From Prevotella sp. (GTDB lineage Bacteria; Bacteroidota; Bacteroidia; Bacteroidales; Bacteroidaceae), in assembly GCA_017623335.1 (NCBI GenBank), contig JAGAPI010000141.1, positions 1 to 10,845 on the forward strand: a stretch of 10,845 nucleotides of DNA. The letters run 5' to 3'. The notes under the pieces were generated by a model. It was not told the origin of the DNA, did no database searches, and saw nothing but the letters and a program-made list of their open reading frames with translations. How positions within the stretch are numbered: the first letter of the stretch is position 1; each line of letters opens with the position of its first letter. Below, piece by piece: positions 6,014 through 10,845 of this stretch. Both the position numbers and the translations under genes were made by a program.

Positions 6014-8740
6014 ATGAGCAAGAAAAGAGTTTATACCTTTGGCAACGGACAAGCCGAGGGTAACGCACAGATGCGTGAGGCACTTGGCGGCAAGGGCGCG
6101 AACCTTGCCGAGATGAACCTTATAGGTGTGCCGGTTCCTCCAGGTTTTACAATCACCACCGACACATGTAACGAATATTACGAGGTGGGTCAGGACAAGA
6201 TTGTGGAGCTGCTGCAGGACGAAGTTAACGCAGCCGTGAAGCATGTCGAGGGTCTGATGAACTGCAAGTTCGGCGACGTAGAGAATCCTCTGCTCGTGTC
6301 GGTACGCTCAGGTGCCCGCGCCTCAATGCCGGGCATGATGGACACCATCCTCAACCTTGGTCTCAACGACGAGGTGGCTGAGGGTATGGTGCGCAAGACC
6401 AACAACCCACACTTTGTTTACGACTCCTACCGCCGCTTCGTACAGATGTATGGTGACGTGGTGCTGGGCATGAAGCCAGTGAACAAGGAAGACATCGACC
6501 CGTTTGAGAAGATTATCGAGGAGGTGAAGGCTATCCGCGGCGTTAAGCTTGACAAGGACCTGAGCGTAGACGAGCTGAAAGAGCTGGTGAAGCGCTTCAA
6601 GGCAGCCATCAAGGAGCAGACCGGCAGCGACTTCCCAACAGACCCGATGGAGCAGATGTGGGGCGCCATCTGTGCTGTGTTCCGCAGCTGGATGAACGAG
6701 CGCGCCATCCTCTACCGCAAGATGGAGGGTATTCCTGACGAGTGGGGAACAGCCGTTTCGGTTATGGCAATGGTATTCGGAAACATGGGCGACACATCTG
6801 CAACAGGTGTATGCTTCAGCCGTGACGCCGGCAACGGCGAGAACCTCTTCAACGGCGAGTATCTTGTGAACGCACAGGGCGAGGACGTTGTGGCAGGTAT
6901 CCGCACACCGCAGCAGATTACAAAAATCGGCTCTCAGCGCTGGGCTGAGCGCGCAGGCATCTCTGAGGAGGAGCGCGTGGCTAAATATCCTTCAATGGAG
7001 GAGGCAATGCCTGAGATTTATGCCGAGCTTAACGCTCTGCAGGACAAGCTGGAGCATCACTACCGCGACATGCAGGACATGGAGTTCACCGTTCAGGAGG
7101 GTAAACTGTGGTTCCTCCAGACACGTAACGGCAAGCGCACTGGTACTGCCATGGTTAAGATTGCCATGGACTTGGTTCGCGAGGGACTTATCGACGAGAA
7201 GACCGCGCTGCTGCGCTGCGAGCCTCAGAAGCTCGACGAGCTGCTTCACCCTGTATTCGACAAAGAGGCGCTGAAGAACGCCAAGGTCATCACCCAGGGT
7301 CTGCCTGCATCACCGGGCGCCGCCTGCGGTCAGATTGTATTCTTCGCCGACGACGCACAGCAGTGGCACGCTGACGGTCACAAGGTTATCATGGTACGTA
7401 TCGAGACTTCGCCTGAGGACCTCGCCGGTATGGCAAGCGCCGAGGGTATTCTCACCGCACGCGGCGGTATGACTTCTCACGCAGCCGTTGTGGCTCGCGG
7501 TATGGGCAAGTGCTGCGTTTCGGGTGCTGGTGCCATCAATGTTGACTACAAGGCACGCACCGTGGAGATTGAGAACGTGGTTTACAAGGAGGGCGACTAT
7601 ATCTCGCTCAACGGTACCACAGGTCAGGTTTACGCAGGCGAGGTGCCCACAAAGGCTGCCGAGCTGAGCGGAGACTTCAAGGCTCTGATGGACCTCTGCG
7701 ACAAATACACCAAGCTGCAGGTTCGCACCAACGCCGACACTCCTCACGATGCACGCGTGGCTCGCGAGTTCGGTGCAAAGGGTATCGGTCTTACACGTAC
7801 CGAGCACATGTTCTTCGAGGACAAGAAGATTATCGCAATGCGTGAGATGATTCTCTCGGAGACCGCTGAGGGCCGCGAGAAGGCTCTTGAGAAACTGCTG
7901 CCTTATCAGAAGGCAGACTTCAAGGTAATCCTTGAGGCAATGGACGGCTGCCCTGTTAACATCCGCCTGCTCGATCCGCCACTCCACGAGTTCGTACCAC
8001 ACGATCTGGAAGGTCAGAAGACCATGGCTAAGGAGATGGGCGTAGACCTCAAGACCATCCAGCGCCGTGTTGACTCTCTCGCAGAGAACAACCCAATGCT
8101 CGGTCACCGTGGCTGCCGTCTGGGCATCACATTCCCTGAGATTACAGCCATGCAGACCCGCGCCATCCTTACCGCAGCCTGCGAGCTGAAGAAGGAGGGC
8201 AAGAATCCAATGCCAGAGATTATGGTTCCGCTCATCGGTATCCTCTACGAGCTGAAGCAGCAGAAGGAAATCATCAAGAAGGTGGCTGCCAAGGTATTCG
8301 AGGAGCAGGGCATCGAGGTGGAGTTCGAGATTGGTACAATGATTGAGATTCCACGCGCAGCCCTCACTGCCGACCGCATCGCCACCGAGGCTGAGTACTT
8401 CTCATTCGGTACCAACGACCTCACACAGATGACCTTCGGTTATTCTCGCGACGACATCGCAAGCTTCCTCCCAGTTTATCTGGAGAAGAAGATTCTGAAG
8501 GTTGACCCGTTCCAGGTTCTCGACCAGCACGGCGTAGGCCAGCTCATCCAGACTGCCGTAGAGAAGGGCCGCTCGGTTCGTCCGGGAATGCGCACCGGTA
8601 TCTGCGGTGAGCACGGCGGTGAGCCAAGCTCAGTGAAGTTCTGCGCAAAGGTTGGTATGAACTATGCTTCCTGCTCTCCGTTCCGTGTGCCTATCGCACG
8701 CCTTGCTGCGGCGCAGGCTGCCGTTGAGGACGAGGCATAA
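6014..8740 (+). CDS. ppdK: Pyruvate, phosphate dikinase
   Basis: This 908-residue cytosolic enzyme (EC 2.7.9.1) reversibly makes phosphoenolpyruvate, AMP and PPi from pyruvate, ATP and Pi. In anaerobic Bacteroidales it links glycolysis and gluconeogenesis at the PEP/pyruvate node, often running with PPi. The three expected parts are present: the N-terminal ATP-grasp domain (RSGARASMPGMMDTILNLG at 98-116), the swivelling phosphohistidine domain with TARGGMTSHA (481-490; catalytic His489, and Thr487, the position phosphorylated in plant enzymes), and the C-terminal PEP-binding TIM barrel with FGTNDLTQ (798-805) and GICGEHGGEP (862-871; acid/base Cys864). Its length matches bacterial PPDK. Codons lean strongly to AAG, GAG, CGC and ATC, as expected for a highly expressed gene. 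It is transcribed alone between its own promoter and terminator. Its start, MSKKRVYTFGNG, is typical of the family. Confidence 0.97.
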   Translation: MSKKRVYTFGNGQAEGNAQMREALGGKGANLAEMNLIGVPVPPGFTITTDTCNEYYEVGQDKIVELLQDEVNAAVKHVEGLMNCKFGDVENPLLVSVRSGARASMPGMMDTILNLGLNDEVAEGMVRKTNNPHFVYDSYRRFVQMYGDVVLGMKPVNKEDIDPFEKIIEEVKAIRGVKLDKDLSVDELKELVKRFKAAIKEQTGSDFPTDPMEQMWGAICAVFRSWMNERAILYRKMEGIPDEWGTAVSVMAMVFGNMGDTSATGVCFSRDAGNGENLFNGEYLVNAQGEDVVAGIRTPQQITKIGSQRWAERAGISEEERVAKYPSMEEAMPEIYAELNALQDKLEHHYRDMQDMEFTVQEGKLWFLQTRNGKRTGTAMVKIAMDLVREGLIDEKTALLRCEPQKLDELLHPVFDKEALKNAKVITQGLPASPGAACGQIVFFADDAQQWHADGHKVIMVRIETSPEDLAGMASAEGILTARGGMTSHAAVVARGMGKCCVSGAGAINVDYKARTVEIENVVYKEGDYISLNGTTGQVYAGEVPTKAAELSGDFKALMDLCDKYTKLQVRTNADTPHDARVAREFGAKGIGLTRTEHMFFEDKKIIAMREMILSETAEGREKALEKLLPYQKADFKVILEAMDGCPVNIRLLDPPLHEFVPHDLEGQKTMAKEMGVDLKTIQRRVDSLAENNPMLGHRGCRLGITFPEITAMQTRAILTAACELKKEGKNPMPEIMVPLIGILYELKQQKEIIKKVAAKVFEEQGIEVEFEIGTMIEIPRAALTADRIATEAEYFSFGTNDLTQMTFGYSRDDIASFLPVYLEKKILKVDPFQVLDQHGVGQLIQTAVEKGRSVRPGMRTGICGEHGGEPSSVKFCAKVGMNYASCSPFRVPIARLAAAQAAVEDEA

Positions 8741-8754
8741 CAAAAGCTTAATAC

Positions 8755-8776
8755 TGTGATATAAACAGAAATCACA
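8755..8776. repeat. Small inverted repeat TGTGAT/ATCACA before the ppdK terminator
   Basis: TGTGAT (8755-8760) and ATCACA (8771-8776) form a 6-base inverted repeat with a 10-base spacer, 15 bases after the ppdK stop. It would make a weak hairpin in the 3' untranslated RNA, possibly helping to protect the message end. The gap is too long for a CRP-type site. Confidence 0.3.
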
Positions 8777-8783
8777 AATAATA

Positions 8784-8828
8784 AAAGGCGACAGTCCAGT
8801 CATTAGGGATTGCCGCCTTTGTTTTTTT
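8784..8828. terminator. Intrinsic terminator of ppdK, probably bidirectional
   Basis: AAAGGCG (8784-8790) pairs with CGCCTTT (8814-8820). Inner bases also pair partly (TCC with GGA). On the plus strand the hairpin is followed by GTTTTTTTATTTTA, a classic U-tract. On the minus strand the same hairpin is followed by TTTTATTATTT, so it can also end the converging phosphoethanolamine transferase operon. The plus-strand U-tract runs into the last codons of that gene. Confidence 0.85.
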
Positions 8829-10455
8829 ATTTTATCACCATCGGTATCGGCTCGTTGTGGTCGGTGAGATAGTGCAGCTCACGGGGGCGATAACCGAGAG
8901 ACGCCACGGAGGCGGCAGAATCGCAGACAGGCGTTGAGATGCCGCCAAGCGTGAGCATGGTGTGAAAAGCCGACACGCTGGTCTGAACCTGCTTGCCACG
9001 GTTGGCAACAAGGGCGGCGGTGACAGCAGTGAACTGGCGGCGATGAGCCTCCGACTGCCATACGATAAAAGGCACGCGAAGCTCGTATTCCGAAGCCTTT
9101 GGCGAGGCATGAAGGAACAGGCGGCGGTCATCATCAAAAATGTTCTCACCATGGTCGCTGGTGTAGAGCATGGCACAGGTTCCTCCATGGCGCTCAAGGA
9201 TTTGCGTCAGACAGTGAAGCACATAGTCAGTGTAGCGTATGGTGTTGTCGTAGGCATTCATCAGGCTTTGGCGGTTTTCATATCGGGCCTCGGTCTTGTC
9301 GTCAGGACGGTAGTAAGCCATTGACTTGGGATAGCGCTCGCGGTATTCAAAGTGCGAGCCGTAGGTGTGGAGCACCACGAACACCTTTCGCCTGCCGTGC
9401 GACAAAAGCCGACTCACCATAGAGAGCAGCTCGCCGTCGTAAACATTAATTTTCTTCTTTGTCTGTTTCTTCAAAAACACACAAGTGTCAGCCTGCTCGC
9501 CAAGGAAGTCGATAAACGAATGATTGGGCAGCTGGTTGGAGAAGAAAGCTGTGAAGAAGCCCGCCTCGCGAAAAGCAGACAGTATGCCCTGCTCATGATA
9601 TAGCCGGCGGTAGTCATCGGCAGTGGCGGCGGAGAGCAACATCGGCACACTCTTGTGGGTGGTGTTCGATTGCGTAACGGCGTTGTTGAAAGCCACGATG
9701 CCATTGGTTTTGCCCAAGAACGGAGTGGTGTTGCGGCTGTATCCGTACAGTCCGAAATTATGGGCACGGGCTGTCTCTCCTATCACCATCACATACACCT
9801 CGGCACTGTCGGCTGGATGCACGGAGCGTGAATGAAACCAGAAATCGGCAGATGCCTCCTTGTAATGCGCCGACACCCAGCTGCGATCTACGGCAAGACA
9901 AAGATTATAACAGGCGTTCACGGGATAGAGGTTGTTGAGAATGCTGTAATTTCTGTCGGAAGAAGCAGCTATACCCAGGACTACTAATCCTCCTGTAACA
10001 GTATACTGTGCAATGTTGCGATGACGGCTTAAAGGCTTTACGGCCGTGACGTTGCTGCGGATTGAGGCAATGCCGATGGCGAGCAGCGGCAGATAGATGA
10101 TAAACACTCCAGCCACGGCGGGAATGAGATTGTCGAGCAACTCAAATATCTCGTCGGAATTGGAAGTCACAACATTGAGAAACATATCGACTGATATCAC
10201 ACCCTGCCCAAACAGATAGAGCAGCACAAGCTGAAACGCGGCAAAGAATATAAGCGGAAACAACGCCCAAATCATCTTACCGGGTTTGGCGGCAAGTGTC
10301 ATCAGCCACATATACACGCCCAACGGCAGCACGATGTTGGCAACACAGGCTATGGGACTCATGCCCTCGGTGAAGCACAGCGCCACATTGGGCAGCATGA
10401 GCAATGTCACAGTTAGCCAATATACAAACTCGGGATTAATTATTTTTATCTTCAT
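8827..10455 (-). CDS. EptA-like phosphoethanolamine transferase (sulfatase family)
   Basis: This 542-residue inner-membrane protein has about five membrane helices in the first 165 residues (roughly 10-28, 33-55, 61-82, 110-131, 149-165), followed by a periplasmic alkaline-phosphatase-fold catalytic domain. Family motifs are GETARAHNFGLYGYSRNTTP (226-245; metal ligand Glu227), TTHKSVP (265-271; nucleophile Thr266), and TSDHGEN (432-438; Asp434, His435), with His449 in LHASP. EptA enzymes move phosphoethanolamine from phosphatidylethanolamine to lipid A phosphate, changing surface charge and polymyxin response. The two Cys that flank the nucleophile in characterised EptA/MCR enzymes are replaced here by Gln262 and Met272. 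The acceptor (lipid A or another glycan) cannot be told. The gene starts 15 bases after an Omp85-like barrel gene, at ATG 10455, inside a 7-base tandem repeat. Its stop lies in the ppdK terminator's T-run. Confidence 0.9.
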   Translation of the reverse strand: MKIKIINPEFVYWLTVTLLMLPNVALCFTEGMSPIACVANIVLPLGVYMWLMTLAAKPGKMIWALFPLIFFAAFQLVLLYLFGQGVISVDMFLNVVTSNSDEIFELLDNLIPAVAGVFIIYLPLLAIGIASIRSNVTAVKPLSRHRNIAQYTVTGGLVVLGIAASSDRNYSILNNLYPVNACYNLCLAVDRSWVSAHYKEASADFWFHSRSVHPADSAEVYVMVIGETARAHNFGLYGYSRNTTPFLGKTNGIVAFNNAVTQSNTTHKSVPMLLSAATADDYRRLYHEQGILSAFREAGFFTAFFSNQLPNHSFIDFLGEQADTCVFLKKQTKKKINVYDGELLSMVSRLLSHGRRKVFVVLHTYGSHFEYRERYPKSMAYYRPDDKTEARYENRQSLMNAYDNTIRYTDYVLHCLTQILERHGGTCAMLYTSDHGENIFDDDRRLFLHASPKASEYELRVPFIVWQSEAHRRQFTAVTAALVANRGKQVQTSVSAFHTMLTLGGISTPVCDSAASVASLGYRPRELHYLTDHNEPIPMVIK

Positions 10456-10470
10456 TCTTCACTCTTCACT
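10450..10470 (-). repeat. 7-base tandem repeat (AGTGAAG, AGTGAAG, AATGAAG) over the start of the eptA-like gene
   Basis: Read on the minus strand, two perfect AGTGAAG units fill most of the 15-base gap after the barrel gene, and a third unit, AATGAAG, contains the ATG start codon. A single G-to-A difference turns the unit's GTG into ATG. The purine-rich units may also serve as the ribosome landing site. Because the unit is seven bases long, gain or loss of a copy changes the spacing to the upstream stop but not the coding frame downstream of the ATG. Confidence 0.7.
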
Positions 10471-10845
10471 TTAAAACGCCTCATTGATATTAAACAGGAA
10501 ACCGCTCTGTCCAGATTTGCCGAAACCATAGTCGAGCCTAACGTTTACATTCTTCTTGAACTCCCAGCGGTAACCTATGCCGTAGTTGGGCAGAATCCTG
10601 TCGGCACGCAGCTGACTGAACTTCGGGAACACCGTGCCCGCTCCCACCCAGGCAACAACGCCGTTGCGCCGCCACACATGCTGGCGAAGCTCAAGCTGAG
10701 CCTCAATCTTATGTTTGTCGCGATAACGTCCCTCATAATAACCTCGCATCGAGTTGGAGTTGCCCAGCAGAGCCATCATTCCCCATGAGGGATTGCCGAA
10801 GTTGAGCATGGTTCTCAGGTCGCCGGCAAGTATTGCGCCGTTCCA
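10471..10845 (-). CDS. Omp85/BamA-TamA family outer-membrane barrel protein, C-terminal part
   Basis: The last 124 residues of a protein whose start is beyond the window edge. It shows the end of a beta-barrel: NSMRGYYEGRYRDKH carries the RGY/RGF motif of Omp85 loop 6. Alternating strands follow (VVAWVGAGTVFP, NYGIGYRWEF, VNVRLDYGFGKSG), and the protein ends in Phe, the usual outer-membrane sorting signal. It should sit in the outer membrane and may move lipid or protein across or into it. Whether it has POTRA domains, a patatin domain, or only the barrel (a known Bacteroidetes form) cannot be seen. The eptA-like gene follows 15 bases later on the same strand, so they are likely co-transcribed. 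Confidence 0.82.
   Translation of the reverse strand, partial: WNGAILAGDLRTMLNFGNPSWGMMALLGNSNSMRGYYEGRYRDKHKIEAQLELRQHVWRRNGVVAWVGAGTVFPKFSQLRADRILPNYGIGYRWEFKKNVNVRLDYGFGKSGQSGFLFNINEAF

Noticed and set aside
7310..8107. 265-codon minus-strand frame inside ppdK
   Set aside because: ppdK is continuous and conserved throughout this stretch; the antisense frame has no recognisable domain or promoter.
8755..8776. CRP-like binding site TGTGA...TCACA
   Set aside because: The half-sites are separated by 12 bases rather than 6, and it lies in the 3' untranslated region of ppdK, not at a promoter.
1..10845. CRISPR array, tRNA, insertion sequence or integrase
   Set aside because: No regularly spaced direct repeats, cloverleaf-type sequence, transposase or recombinase motifs were seen on either strand.

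Overview
The window looks like chromosomal DNA from a Bacteroidales bacterium, most likely Prevotella or a close relative. Three promoters show the Bacteroidetes -7 element TAnnTTTG, two of them with a TTTG-like -33 element 20 bases upstream. Leaders are A-rich and lack Shine-Dalgarno sequences. The gene families also fit: a PD-(D/E)XK nuclease of the AAA-ATPase/DUF1703 type, an FdtA/WxcM cupin paired with a FemAB-like GNAT protein, DUF1015, and pyruvate phosphate dikinase. The genus is an inference, because no marker gene settles it.

Left part (1-1811, + strand): the 3' end of a nuclease-domain protein, then a sugar-nucleotide ketoisomerase-like cupin that overlaps a FemAB/GNAT-fold transferase by 14 bases. 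The pair suggests modification of a 3-amino sugar for surface polysaccharide, but no aminotransferase or glycosyltransferase lies beside it. The unit ends just before a perfect 32-base palindrome.

Middle (1948-5870): a good promoter drives a DUF1015 gene (+). This gene converges on, and overlaps by four bases, a two-gene minus-strand operon: a periplasmic 5'-nucleotidase/2',3'-cyclic phosphodiesterase followed by a NudC-type NADH pyrophosphatase. Both operon genes break down nucleotides, one in the periplasm and one in the cytosol.

Divergent control region (5783-6013): two opposed promoters flank three imperfect 11-base repeats with helically phased A-tracts. A 12-base palindrome lies in the leader of the nucleotidase operon. 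To the right is ppdK (6014-8740), a full-length pyruvate phosphate dikinase with intact catalytic residues. It ends in a strong terminator that also appears to serve the converging gene.

Right part (8827-10845, - strand): the C-terminal end of an Omp85/BamA-like outer-membrane barrel, followed 15 bases later by an EptA-like phosphoethanolamine transferase. Its start codon lies in the last unit of a 7-base tandem repeat. The two genes look like an envelope-modification operon. No tRNA, rRNA, CRISPR array, insertion sequence or integrase was seen, and no stretch over 300 bases lacks a gene.
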